A stretch of DNA of 64,000 bases. It comes from Yamadazyma tenuis (lineage: Eukaryota; Ascomycota; Pichiomycetes; Serinales; Debaryomycetaceae). The notes beneath the pieces are model-generated. The model did not search any database, was not told the origin of the DNA, and saw only the letters and a list, made by a program, of their open reading frames with translations. Location of the stretch: the NCBI RefSeq assembly GCF_029203305.1, contig NC_089461.1:930001-994000 (forward strand), given 5' to 3'. A program made the position numbers and the translations under genes. This document shows positions 1 through 9,585 of the stretch, piece by piece (the stretch's first letter is position 1; the number at the start of each line of letters is the position of its first letter).

Positions 1-60
1 AAACAAAATGAACCAACAAATAATACAATTTTTTTCGTTTTGACTCTTTTCCTCTCACAT

Positions 61-1836
61 TCACAAAACGGCCTCCAACTCCTTGACCAAGAAATCACAT
101 TCAGCAGCAAAGTCTATATCGTAAACAGCCATTGTTTGGTATCTGATTCTAGATTCACCGTTGTAGCTGTCTTGCCTGGCCTTCAATCTGAAACTAAATT
201 CTTTCATAGTAACTGCCTCAACAACTTTCTTGAATTCCGCCTCGTTCAGTTCCTTCAACACTAGCAATTCGTTGGCACTAACGCCAAAGATTTTGCTGGC
301 CTCCTGATCAAACAAAGTGGCCCATAACTGTTCAGTAGCATCCATTATTGAACAGTTCAAAATATATCTGTAGGTAGCTTCACTATAATTAATATCACAC
401 TTTTCACACCTCCAAGTACCATCACCTTGGTCAATAATCTTTCTGTTACAAAGGTTATTGCTCGCCTCTTGTTTGTTAACACAGGCGGGATAACAGAAAG
501 TTTCAGTCTTGAAAAAATTAATAGTTGCTTTAACACTGAAAAAATCAGGCTGTTCTTGAGCACCAAGGTTCTCTTCTTTCACCTGAGCAATGGTCTTTCT
601 GTTCTTTATATAGTTAGCGGAGCCAGCGTTGTCTGCCTTCAAAGTTTGGAAAGTTTCATTCGACCCTTGGTTATCGTACCAACCCTTCAATTGATAGGCT
701 TCGGGTGCGTCTGGGTTTGGTAAGATTGATCCAGTTTGAGTCAAAGTCAAACTTCTACCTCCAAAATCTTGGATCTTACAGCCTTTAAAAGCAATGACTG
801 TGCCTTCACTCAAGTTAAAGTCAATTGCAGTGGCATTCCATAATCCGACGGTGATAGAGAAGTTTGAGTCATCGACGATATCGATGTCTCTTCTATCGAA
901 TGGCTTTCCAGTGCTTTTGGAAGTGATTTGAAACGCAGGCTTCACCTCTCTCAAGACACCAACAACATCAATTACCGTGTTTGGTTCGGCACTTTGAATC
1001 TGGTTCAACTTAGTGAAGTTAAATTTCAATTTTGGCACATTACCATTGTTAGAGAAACATTCTTCGACAATAGTGTCTCTATCCAAAGACAATTCGTATG
1101 GGTGACTCAATCTGGAGAATTGAGGTTTGGCCGCTTGAATCCTAGCCTTGCTAATGTAATAAACTTTACCTTCTTGTAAAGTTTCGTACATCTTTTCAGC
1201 AAGTTCGTTGAACGCAGTGGCTCTGATTTCATCTGAGTCATCCAAAAAGTTGACATTGAACAACTTTCCAGAACCCTTCGCGTTGTGCCAGGTTCTAAGA
1301 TCACCCTTGAATGAAACTCTTGCCTTTATGACCCAATTGTTCTGGTAAGGTGACAACAGTTCAATTGAGCTAATTCTTTGACCCTGAAATTCATCAGCAG
1401 CTGAGCTTTGCTTGGAAGGGGCAGCGGCCGGTTGAGGTTGTTCCTTCTTGCTCTTGAAGAAGTTTTCTTGAGGGTTTTGATTGAAATATTCAGCAATCTT
1501 GATGGTGTCATGAGCTTCACTTTCATACTTAGGCAAAACCACTTCAGCGTCATCGATCAAAGTGTAGAATTTTTCTGGTTCAAAGCATGAGTGGGCCAAG
1601 ATCTTTATGACCGAAGTCTTCTGGAAGCCCTGTCCCTCTAATTTGTCGACAAGAGACTTATCTAACAACCCGTGCATGTTATACTTGCCATCATACAAAA
1701 TGACCCTAGATTTTCCCTCATAGTGTCTCAAGTTAATCACCTGGACAATAAAAGGCGTTTTAAGGTACTTTTCTCTTTCTTTGACTGAGTAGATCTTGGG
1801 CAACACGCCAAAGTCAACTACCGATTCAATAGTCAT
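61..1836 (-). CDS. RFA1: Replication protein A large subunit (RPA70/Rfa1)
   Basis: Large subunit of the nuclear single-stranded-DNA-binding RPA trimer, used in replication, repair and recombination. The 591-residue product is close to the usual length of about 600. It has an N-terminal OB fold (about 1-105), a Gln/Pro/Ala-rich linker (about 118-150), then the tandem DNA-binding OB folds, starting near the ISSIELLSPYQNNW segment. The C-terminal OB fold contains the four-Cys zinc ribbon: C452 (YPAC), C463 and the CEKC pair at 477/480. The ATG at 1836 starts the conserved N domain. Two ACGCG cores lie 43-60 bp upstream, as in S. cerevisiae RFA1, where such boxes drive G1/S expression. Confidence 0.97.
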   Translation of the reverse strand: MTIESVVDFGVLPKIYSVKEREKYLKTPFIVQVINLRHYEGKSRVILYDGKYNMHGLLDKSLVDKLEGQGFQKTSVIKILAHSCFEPEKFYTLIDDAEVVLPKYESEAHDTIKIAEYFNQNPQENFFKSKKEQPQPAAAPSKQSSAADEFQGQRISSIELLSPYQNNWVIKARVSFKGDLRTWHNAKGSGKLFNVNFLDDSDEIRATAFNELAEKMYETLQEGKVYYISKARIQAAKPQFSRLSHPYELSLDRDTIVEECFSNNGNVPKLKFNFTKLNQIQSAEPNTVIDVVGVLREVKPAFQITSKSTGKPFDRRDIDIVDDSNFSITVGLWNATAIDFNLSEGTVIAFKGCKIQDFGGRSLTLTQTGSILPNPDAPEAYQLKGWYDNQGSNETFQTLKADNAGSANYIKNRKTIAQVKEENLGAQEQPDFFSVKATINFFKTETFCYPACVNKQEASNNLCNRKIIDQGDGTWRCEKCDINYSEATYRYILNCSIMDATEQLWATLFDQEASKIFGVSANELLVLKELNEAEFKKVVEAVTMKEFSFRLKARQDSYNGESRIRYQTMAVYDIDFAAECDFLVKELEAVL

Positions 1837-1878
1837 TATATTTCAAAAAAAGAAGCTATTAATTATGGTTGATTTAAT

Positions 1879-1897
1879 ACGCGGTTGTTTTCGCGTC
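1879..1897. promoter_or_regulatory. Paired MCB-like boxes in the RFA1 promoter
   Basis: ACGCGG lies at 1879-1884, and ACGCGA reads on the minus strand across 1891-1896. Both sit within 61 bp of the RFA1 ATG. ACGCG is the core of the MluI cell-cycle box bound by MBF, known to control replication genes including RFA1 in budding yeast. The motif is seen directly; the regulation is inferred. Confidence 0.55.
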
Positions 1898-1989
1898 TTT
1901 CTGTTGATGAGAATTGGCAATTCCAAAAATATAAGAATGTCGCAAAAACATTCGCTACTGTTATCTTGTATTCATATATACTAAAGTAA

Positions 1990-3210
1990 TTATAACTTGA
2001 ACTGCACATTCACGGCATTGAATAATTCATCTCTATCGTTCACTTTAACGGCACCACTCTTCAATAACGCCTTGGTCAAATCGTCTATCAAGTCGTCGCT
2101 ATTCTCGATTCCGATACATAACCGGATTAGATCTTCTGGAAAGTCTCTCTCTTCTCTAGTTTTGGCATCGATCGAAGCATGGGACATTTTACATGGCATT
2201 GAAATCAACGAATTAACGCAACCGAACGAAACGGCAATCCCGAAAATGTCAGTGTTTTCAACAATCTTTTCCGACATCTTGATGTTTCCAGTTTCAAAAC
2301 TCAACACCCCTCCAAATCCCCTACACATACTCTTATGCAATTCATGTTGAGGATGGTCTTTTAAGCCTGGATACCTGACTTTAAAGCCTGTATTGCTCAA
2401 AAACTGGGCGATTTTTTGACAGTTTTCTTGTTGTCTTTCCACTCTGATTGCCAAAGTCTTCAACCCACGGCACAAGAGCCAAGAGTCAAATGGCGACAAT
2501 CCGCATCCAGTGGAGTTTATCACAAAGTATACTCTTTCAGCCAATTGGGCGGATCGGGTAGCAATGATCCCCGCCATAATATCGTGGTGTCCATTGAGAT
2601 ATTTAGTGGCAGACTCGTATTGGATATCAACTCCCAAGTCCAACGGCGTCATCAACACAGGCGACATCATGGTGTTGTCAAACACTATGATGATATCGGG
2701 GTTAATTTCGTGAGCGGCTTTAGAAATAGATCTGACGTCTACCACCTTGATTAATGGGTTGGTTGGACTTTCAAGAAAAATCATTTTTGTGGCAGACGAG
2801 ATTTTGGAGATGATCAACTCGGTGTTTGTTGTGTCGTGATGGTGGACCTTTAAATCCCCCTTGTTGTTCAAGTAGGTTAAGAGTCTATGAGTACCTCCAT
2901 ATAAGTCATCACCAGCAATGACTTCATCACCAGGACTCAATAAACGGGTGATCACATCCAAGCATCCCATTCCGCTGGTCACAGCAAAGGCGTGTTCGGC
3001 CTTCATGATTCTGGCCATGTTGTTTTGCAAATATGTACGGGTTGGGTTTCCAGACCGGGTGTAGTCATACTCCCCCATGTTATCCAAAGAAGCCTGTTTG
3101 AAGGTGGCAGACTGATATAAGGGAGGAACTGACGCATTGTATTGATCGTTGCTCTTGGAGAACACCAACTCGGTTTCGAGGCTGTAGGCCTTCTTTGACT
3201 TTGGTGGCAT
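1990..3210 (-). CDS. STR3: Cystathionine beta-lyase (PLP-dependent)
   Basis: Cys/Met-metabolism PLP enzyme of 406 residues that converts cystathionine to homocysteine, pyruvate and ammonia in methionine synthesis. The Schiff-base lysine is K203 in SATKYLNGHHDIMAG. The SRSGNPT-type phosphate-binding segment (TRSGNPTRT, about 51-59) and the C-terminal SFGCVNSLISMPCKMSHAS segment match fungal and plant cystathionine beta-lyases more closely than gamma-lyases. The C terminus is FKL, at best a weak PTS1-like signal; whether the protein is peroxisomal cannot be decided. The paralogue name (STR3 versus IRC7-like) is less certain than the enzyme class. Confidence 0.85.
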   Translation of the reverse strand: MPPKSKKAYSLETELVFSKSNDQYNASVPPLYQSATFKQASLDNMGEYDYTRSGNPTRTYLQNNMARIMKAEHAFAVTSGMGCLDVITRLLSPGDEVIAGDDLYGGTHRLLTYLNNKGDLKVHHHDTTNTELIISKISSATKMIFLESPTNPLIKVVDVRSISKAAHEINPDIIIVFDNTMMSPVLMTPLDLGVDIQYESATKYLNGHHDIMAGIIATRSAQLAERVYFVINSTGCGLSPFDSWLLCRGLKTLAIRVERQQENCQKIAQFLSNTGFKVRYPGLKDHPQHELHKSMCRGFGGVLSFETGNIKMSEKIVENTDIFGIAVSFGCVNSLISMPCKMSHASIDAKTREERDFPEDLIRLCIGIENSDDLIDDLTKALLKSGAVKVNDRDELFNAVNVQFKL

Positions 3211-3502
3211 CTTGTGGTGTAACTATGAAGAAAAAGCTCTGATGGAATTTATTTTTCTGAGTCAGATTGCGAATGAGCACAACTCACGAGACCTAGAAAC
3301 CAGAATGAGATGGGGAAACAGATGTAAATTTATGACAACCATGGGTCTGATATAGATAGTGAGTGGATTGGGATATAAATAAGGAGTACCAGTTTCATTT
3401 CCTATCTGAACAAAGAGGCCGGCATGGCCCTCTTCCAAAATGTCGCTTGCTTCATCTAATGTGTATTACTATAAATATCGGAGTCAGGCCCCTATGCTAT
3501 GT

Positions 3503-4240
3503 CTACAAGTCGGCTCTTGTGAATTTTCTTATGTCGGTTGGCTTGGCTCCCAACAATACTTTGGCTCCACTGTATGGCTCACAAGACTCTCTTCCACTCA
3601 CTGGTCCACATTCCTTCAATTCCTTACCAGCTTGTAATTGCTTCAAAAGATCCACCGTCTTGGATCCGGTCAAATCTTCATAGTAGTCATCATTAACGGC
3701 CAACATTGGCGCATTGACACAAGCTCCCAAGCATTCAACTTCTTGTACGGTAAACAAGCCATCTGGAGTAGTCTGACCAGGCTTCACTTTCAAGTGGGAA
3801 GTCACAGCTTCCATTATTTCGTCTGATCCACATAACTGACATGGTGTAGTGGTACAGATTTGTAAGTTGTATTTTCCCATTGGTCTTCTATTATACATGG
3901 TGTAGAAAGTAGCTACTTCGTAGACTCTCATGGGAGGCATATCCAACATCTTGGCAACGTAGTTCATGACGGAGATGGAAGTGAATCCCAATTGACGTTG
4001 TCCCAAGTCCAATAATGGCATGCAGGCCCCCTTTTTGTATTGAGGTGGGTATTTGGAAATAATTTCATCAGCTCTCTTCAAGTTTTCGGAGGTGAACTCA
4101 AATGGTAAGCTGGGGTTGTCCACATCCTTATTTCTGTGAACTGATATGATAGAGGAGAATCTCTTACTGGAAAGAGACGTGGGTCTTGTCGCAGGTCTTG
4201 TCGCAGGACCAACGAATGTTTTTGCCAAAGATCTGAACAT
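3503..4240 (-). CDS. Mitochondrial complex I 24-kDa subunit (NDUFV2 family)
   Basis: The 2Fe-2S (N1a) subunit of the NADH-oxidising module of respiratory complex I, in the mitochondrial matrix. The 245-residue precursor starts with a basic, Ser/Thr-rich presequence (MFRSLAKTFVGPATRP). The iron-sulfur ligands are the two Cys of CTTTPC and the two of CLGAC, with family spacing. The segment MRVYEVATFYTMYNRRPMG is diagnostic. Presence of the gene fits a CUG-clade yeast and excludes Saccharomyces, which lost complex I. The Yarrowia orthologue is NUHM; no symbol is assigned because yeast naming varies. Confidence 0.95.
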   Translation of the reverse strand: MFRSLAKTFVGPATRPATRPTSLSSKRFSSIISVHRNKDVDNPSLPFEFTSENLKRADEIISKYPPQYKKGACMPLLDLGQRQLGFTSISVMNYVAKMLDMPPMRVYEVATFYTMYNRRPMGKYNLQICTTTPCQLCGSDEIMEAVTSHLKVKPGQTTPDGLFTVQEVECLGACVNAPMLAVNDDYYEDLTGSKTVDLLKQLQAGKELKECGPVSGRESCEPYSGAKVLLGAKPTDIRKFTRADL

Positions 4241-5593
4241 TTGTTAACTAAGTTGTTTAAACAGATTTTGGATTAGAAGTTTTTTTTTGGAAGTGCGTAA
4301 AACTGATTGACTCGCATTTCATTGGCTGGAGCATGGCTGGAGCAGGGAACCGATGTAGAATGGCACTTTTTAAGTGGGAATTTTATATGAGGTATTTCAA
4401 CAGCTTGTAGACTTGGTTTGAAATCACTGGTACTTTCCCCAAGAGTATTCATGACCTTTTAGTCGAGATTGGTGACATCTTCCCCAAAGCCGCCCGGAGC
4501 CTCGTTCGCATTGCTTGCTAAAAGCAAATTATCTCTTCCAATGTTAGGATTCACGCCAGCTAAAGCATATGGTGGGGTTCGTCTATTCCCCGGTATTGCT
4601 GATGTTTTTTTCAGGCATTTTTAAGACCTTATGTTTCTTACTTGTGAGTTTTGGTATAAATATGTAAATTTCGCAGCCGTTGTAGCCAATTGCAAATTTT
4701 ATAAAACTTACACACGGTGAAAATCCCACAACAAATGAATGAGAAGTTCGAGATATACAACCCACATGACCATGAAACAACTAAACGCTTTCAAGATTAA
4801 AATTAAAATCAATTCATCTGATTTTTCTACTTATACTAAGATATATACTACTGAAATTGTTTGGAGTAGATGATATATCTAAACACACAGTCTGTATGAC
4901 CAGTTTATAAAAGTCAATTACGGTTACAGGTTGACCATTTTGAAGAGGGAGGATAATTATCACCAACACACCGAAAGGTGTAGCTTTTCTTCAACCCCTA
5001 AAATCGTGGCCTCATTTTGAGCATCCCATTGTTAACGGTTGTAAAGTCAATTGTTGGTTCAACACAATAAACGAATACATGCATATTGCTGTGCCATTCC
5101 AAATTGTTTGCAATGGTTCCAAGTCAACGTTCAGGCTTAAGATTCACATAGACACTGAGTACATATCATGTAAATGAAGTTTCAGACCCGAAGGGCTATT
5201 CTTTTGTAACTCATCTGACGAGCACCGCGGCAAGGGCTGCCCCCGCTCGCGCTAGCCGCGCTAGGCTAGTCCCACCGTCTATTGCCGGTCTATTGCGCAG
5301 CCTAATGCTCAGCGGTTTCGCGAATTTTCTCCTCGCAGGGTCAAAAGTGAAGGACAAAAAGAGATCCCACATAATCATCCTTGCTTCTTCTGAGGAGAGT
5401 ATTGTCCATTTGAATTAATTTAAGACGGGACTGAAGACTGTTTTTGTTGAGGCATACTACAAACATTCCGTTGTTGCCTAACTCTTGATTTTTTTGGATT
5501 AATAACGTATCACATATCACGGTTTCCATTTGTGCTCACGTTTGCAGTGTCAGTTCAACACTTTGACGAATCACAAACGAACGTCATCTAAGG
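4241..5593. other. Long intergenic region between the complex I subunit and CDH1
   Basis: These 1353 bp lie between two divergent starts and hold no credible ORF. They contain a nested inverted repeat with a GAAA-capped hairpin (4940-4994), an unusually GC-rich patch (about 5220-5330) and, about 270 bp before CDH1, TTTCGCGAA, whose minus strand reads CGCGAAA, an SBF (SCB) consensus. The length would allow a non-coding RNA gene or an extended CDH1 promoter. I see no tRNA. Confidence 0.5.
4940..4994. other. Nested inverted repeat with GAAA tetraloop hairpin
   Basis: TTGAAGA at 4940-4946 is complementary to TCTTCAA at 4988-4994. Between them lies ACACC-GAAA-GGTGT at 4968-4981, a perfect 5-bp stem closed by a GNRA tetraloop. 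The arrangement resembles a folded RNA, but no known family was recognised. Chance is possible. Confidence 0.3.
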
Positions 5594-7378
5594 ATGGACA
5601 GAAGAGACATATTGCAAACGCCATCGTCGCCGTCTCGTTCCACCAGAAGTTTGGATCCTCCCCATCCCAGAGACGGCTTACCGGCGCTTTCCACCTCTCC
5701 AAGGCGAAGAAATAACCAGAAATCTATATTCAGCGACAGGTACATTCCGAATCGGACTGGAGTAGATCTTCAGGCTGCATTCAGTTTAAGCAACAAGGAG
5801 ATTCTTCCCAATTTACGCAACCGTGTTGATAGAACAGAGGATGAAATAGAGCTCCAAAAAGAAGAAGAGGCCAACCGGACATTTTCTACGGTGTTGAAAA
5901 ACGAGCTATTCGGTGATAATGTCCCCATGGTTTCCACATCCACGGCGCCCAAAATCCTGAAACTGCGACCCAATAGCACCGGAAATTATACGTCTGGCAA
6001 TGGGGGAGGACTTTTCATGAACCAGTCTTCTTCTAGATCCAGTGATTCCATTCCTATTTCTGCAGCTAACACTCCAATACTCAACCACGGCGGTGGAAGT
6101 AGTACCACTATACCCACCTCGGGCCGTATTACCCCTCCGCCTCGGACGAGCACCTTGTCTGACACTCCCAGTATGAGCCATCAAAGCCTGAACGCCAACC
6201 TTACGTCCGATGATGCGAACACCATCCACGACAGCACCGGTGCCAGCGATGTGATGAGCACTCCACGACAGAAAACCAATCTATTCACATACCAGTCACC
6301 CAGCAAAAACAGACCTATTTCGAGAGACATCCAAAGTGAAATATACTCGTTGTCCCCAGTACGGCAAGAATCACAAAAGTTGCTTTTATCACCACAAAAG
6401 AAACCCAGAAACATCTCCAAAGTTCCATACCGTGTTCTCGATGCTCCAGACTTACTGGACGATTTCTACCTCAACTTGGTGGACTGGGGCCAACAAGATA
6501 TTTTGGCGGTTGGGTTAAGCAATAGTGTATATCTTTGGGACAGACTGACCCAGTCGGTCCATCGACTCTGTCTGCTCGACAAGGAAAAGATCACCAGTTT
6601 GAGTTGGATCGGTTCAGGAACCCATTTGGCTCTCGGAACCACCAAAGGATTGGTGGAGATCTGGGATGCTACGAAAATGAAGTGTATTCGGACCATGTCA
6701 GGACATGGATCTCGGGTCAGTGCACTTTCGTGGAACGAGCACATTCTTTCTTCTGGTTCAAGAGATCGGTCTATATTGAACAGAGATGTCAGAATAGAGC
6801 AGCACTACGTGAACAAATTTGAGCACCATAAACAAGAGGTTTGCGGACTCAAGTGGAATGTCGAAGAGAATAAGTTGGCCAGCGGGGGTAATGATAACAA
6901 CTTGTTTGTGTGGGAAGGTTTGAACCCGACCCCAGTGCATGAGTTCAACCAGCATAAGGCCGCTGTGAAAGCCATAGCGTGGTCACCACACCAACGAGGA
7001 ATCTTGGCAACCGGAGGAGGAACGGCAGATAAAACCATTAAGACCTGGAACACCATCACTGGAAATTTGCTCAATGATGTCAATACTGGGTCTCAGGTGT
7101 GCAACTTAGTATGGTCCAAGAATTCCAATGAGTTTGTATCTACGCACGGTTATTCACGGAACCAGATTATTGTTTGGAAATACCCCACCATGCAACAGAT
7201 TTGTCAACTTACCGGGCACACCTTTAGAGTCCTATACTTATCGTTGTCTCCGGATGGAGAGACGATTGTTACAGGAGCTGGAGACGAAACATTGAGGTTC
7301 TGGAACGTGTTTGAGAAGAACAAAATCGATGAACCTCCGTCATCTGTATTGTTAGATGCTTTCCTGCAGTTGAGATAA
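5594..7378 (+). CDS. CDH1: APC/C activator Cdh1 (fizzy-related WD40 protein)
   Basis: WD40 co-activator that recruits substrates to the anaphase-promoting complex in late mitosis and G1. It has 594 residues. The C-box DRYIPNR begins near residue 48. A long Ser/Thr-Pro-rich N-terminal region holds several SP/TP sites suited to CDK control. The SPQKKPRNISKVPYRVLDAP segment leads into a seven-bladed propeller (about 285-580) with HKQEVCGLKWN, HKAAVKAIAWSPHQRG and SPDGETIVTGAGDETLRFW, all Cdh1-specific rather than Cdc20-like. The IR tail reads LR here (ending QLR), an unusual but conservative change. CTG codons at residues 288, 327 and 591 sit where homologues are polar, suggesting they encode Ser. 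Confidence 0.95.
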   Translation: MDRRDILQTPSSPSRSTRSLDPPHPRDGLPALSTSPRRRNNQKSIFSDRYIPNRTGVDLQAAFSLSNKEILPNLRNRVDRTEDEIELQKEEEANRTFSTVLKNELFGDNVPMVSTSTAPKILKLRPNSTGNYTSGNGGGLFMNQSSSRSSDSIPISAANTPILNHGGGSSTTIPTSGRITPPPRTSTLSDTPSMSHQSLNANLTSDDANTIHDSTGASDVMSTPRQKTNLFTYQSPSKNRPISRDIQSEIYSLSPVRQESQKLLLSPQKKPRNISKVPYRVLDAPDLLDDFYLNLVDWGQQDILAVGLSNSVYLWDRLTQSVHRLCLLDKEKITSLSWIGSGTHLALGTTKGLVEIWDATKMKCIRTMSGHGSRVSALSWNEHILSSGSRDRSILNRDVRIEQHYVNKFEHHKQEVCGLKWNVEENKLASGGNDNNLFVWEGLNPTPVHEFNQHKAAVKAIAWSPHQRGILATGGGTADKTIKTWNTITGNLLNDVNTGSQVCNLVWSKNSNEFVSTHGYSRNQIIVWKYPTMQQICQLTGHTFRVLYLSLSPDGETIVTGAGDETLRFWNVFEKNKIDEPPSSVLLDAFLQLR

Positions 7379-7542
7379 TCTGGTTTATCCTGATGGAAGC
7401 GTTCCCATATGTACATTAGTAGTTAATAAACTTTTCAAGAGAGTCTGACTAATCGGTTTTGCGACCTTTGTGGCCGCACAAAATGGGTGAGTAACCATTT
7501 CTCTCCGCTTATCTATTTTTTTTCAATCAACTACAATAGTCA

Positions 7543-9006
7543 ATGTCTGAACCACAAGCTAAAGACCTTACCCACTTGTTCTCTGTCGAGGCCAAGTCTA
7601 GAAAATCATCCCCGTTGAAGAGTGCCTTCATTTACTACGGGAAGCCGGGAATGACTTTCCTTGGAGGTGGTTTACCCTTGGCAGAATACTTTCCATTTGA
7701 AACTATTAGTGCAAAAATCCCCAAAGCTCCGTTTCCTTCCGGGATTGGATCCAAGGTTTCTGCCGACGGTTACACTGACATAACTATCGACAAGGTCAAG
7801 GGACAGCCCAATCAAATCGAGTTGGCCCGGTCTTTACAGTATGGGTTTACCGAAGGACACACGGAAATCATGAAGTTTGTGAAAGAGCATCACAGACTGG
7901 TTCACGGGATGAAATACAAGGATTGGGACGTGATTGCCACTGCTGGGAACACCGAGTCTTGGGATTCGGTGTTGAGAACCTTCACTGGAAGGGGAGAAAC
8001 GATTTTTGTGGAAGAGCATACTTTCAGTTCCGCTTTGGAAACCTGTAATGGGTTGGGTGTCAACACCTTCCCAGTGCCAATGGACACCGAAGGGATCTTG
8101 CCTGACAAGTTCGAAGAGTTGTTGAACAACTGGGTTGGACCAATACCCAAGTTGTTGTACACGATCCCCACCGGCCAGAACCCTACTGGATCCTGTTTGA
8201 GCGGTGACAGAAGAAAAAAGATTTATGAATTGGCTTGCAAGCACGATTTCCTTATTATTGAAGATGAACCATACTTCTTCTTACAGATGGAAACTTACAC
8301 GAGGGACAAATCTACTAGGGCCGGTAAGGCTGTTCATGACCACAAGGAATTCATCGAGGCTTTGGTTCCTTCATTCATTTCTATGGATGTTGAAGGTAGA
8401 GTCTTGAGATTGGATTCCTTCTCAAAAGTGTTGGCACCTGGGGTTAGATTTGGCTGGATTGTTGGACAAGAAACCCTTTTAGAAAGAATCGTTAGACTTC
8501 ACGAGGTCAGCATCCAAAATCCTTCTGGTTTTACTCAATCTTTGGTGAACGGATTATTGTACGATTGGGGTCAATCAGGTTACATTGATTGGTTAATCAA
8601 GATCAGAGAGGAGTACACTCACAAGAGAGATGTTTGTATCGATGCTATCTATGACTTCTTACCATTAGATTATGTTAGTTTTGTTCCTCCTGTGGCCGGA
8701 ATGTTTTTCACCGTTTACTTTGATGCTTCCAAACATCCAAAGTTTGAAGAATTCGATAAAGATGTGTTGAAGATAGAAAAGAGCATTTATGAACAGGGAT
8801 TGAAGCAAGGATGTTTGATGATTCCTGGCTCGTGGTTTAAGGTTGAAGGTAACTCAGTTCCACCTCAAACCGATGTCCACTCTAATCCTGCCACTAAGAA
8901 TTTGGTGTTCTTCAGAGGTACCTATGCTGCTGTTCCATTAGATGACTTGGTACAGGGAATTGAAAAGTTCGGCAAGGCTGTTAGAATTGAATACGCCCTT
9001 GAATAG
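7543..9006 (+). CDS. ARO8: Aromatic aminotransferase I
   Basis: PLP-dependent class I/II aminotransferase (487 residues) that interconverts aromatic amino acids and 2-oxo acids; in fungi it also supports 2-aminoadipate and lysine metabolism. Visible motifs are YGFTEGHTEI, the pocket AGNTESWDSV, PTGQNPTG, EDEPYFFLQ and the PLP lysine K295 in DSFSKVLAPGVRFGW. The N-terminal KSRKSSPLKSAFIYY segment is typical of Aro8. Length and start agree with the family. It is convergent with PAM18, with about 100 bp between stops. Confidence 0.93.
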   Translation: MSEPQAKDLTHLFSVEAKSRKSSPLKSAFIYYGKPGMTFLGGGLPLAEYFPFETISAKIPKAPFPSGIGSKVSADGYTDITIDKVKGQPNQIELARSLQYGFTEGHTEIMKFVKEHHRLVHGMKYKDWDVIATAGNTESWDSVLRTFTGRGETIFVEEHTFSSALETCNGLGVNTFPVPMDTEGILPDKFEELLNNWVGPIPKLLYTIPTGQNPTGSCLSGDRRKKIYELACKHDFLIIEDEPYFFLQMETYTRDKSTRAGKAVHDHKEFIEALVPSFISMDVEGRVLRLDSFSKVLAPGVRFGWIVGQETLLERIVRLHEVSIQNPSGFTQSLVNGLLYDWGQSGYIDWLIKIREEYTHKRDVCIDAIYDFLPLDYVSFVPPVAGMFFTVYFDASKHPKFEEFDKDVLKIEKSIYEQGLKQGCLMIPGSWFKVEGNSVPPQTDVHSNPATKNLVFFRGTYAAVPLDDLVQGIEKFGKAVRIEYALE

Positions 9007-9108
9007 ATAGATCAAATCAATTAAGTATTCGTACTATCATCAATGGTCTGTAGAGGTACAATATGATCATTTATATTTATTGATCCTACTCTATTTACAA
9101 TGACTAGT

Positions 9109-9585
9109 TTACTTTTTCTTCATACCACCTCTTTTCTCCAAGAAGTCCTTGGCTTCGTTGACTTTGGTGGCTAAAAATGCAGAACCTCCTTTATCTGGGT
9201 GATTTGCCAACATTAACCGTCTGTGCTGCTCTTTCAATTTGGCCTGAGATAATGTAGACTCTTTCAAATTCAAAATCTGTAATGCTTCTTTGGCACTCAT
9301 CTTCTGACCAAATCCTCCAGTAATAAAGGTCTTTCCGTTAAATCCTGGCTTCTTGGACTTGAACAATCCCGAAGCTGCGTAAACTATTCCAAAGGCTCCG
9401 ATACCTGTGAGCCATGGGTGTTCTCCAACCCAGTCAGATGCTTGATCAAAATACCACTCGGCACTTCCTTCAGGGGCTTGTTTCCTCTGTAAGTGTCCCG
9501 TATACATATGTTGCATTTGCTGCTGGTCCGTGGGATCGTCTCCCGTCACCGCTAAAATTGGGGGCTGAATACTCGTTGGTGCCAT
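9109..9585 (-). CDS. PAM18: Mitochondrial import motor J-protein Pam18/Tim14
   Basis: J-domain co-chaperone of the TIM23 presequence-translocase motor, which stimulates the ATPase of mitochondrial Hsp70. The 158-residue protein has an intermembrane-space N terminus, one membrane span (about 60-75, GIGAFGIVYAASGLF) and a matrix J domain with HPD at 129-131. The segment GFGQKMSAKEALQILNL is diagnostic for Tim14. The lysine-rich tail (GGMKKK) is as expected. Confidence 0.95.
   Translation of the reverse strand: MAPTSIQPPILAVTGDDPTDQQQMQHMYTGHLQRKQAPEGSAEWYFDQASDWVGEHPWLTGIGAFGIVYAASGLFKSKKPGFNGKTFITGGFGQKMSAKEALQILNLKESTLSQAKLKEQHRRLMLANHPDKGGSAFLATKVNEAKDFLEKRGGMKKK

Noticed and set aside
3196..3210. 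Cystathionine gamma-lyase as the identity of the PLP enzyme
   Set aside because: The lysine-region and C-terminal motifs are closer to plant-like and fungal cystathionine beta-lyases.
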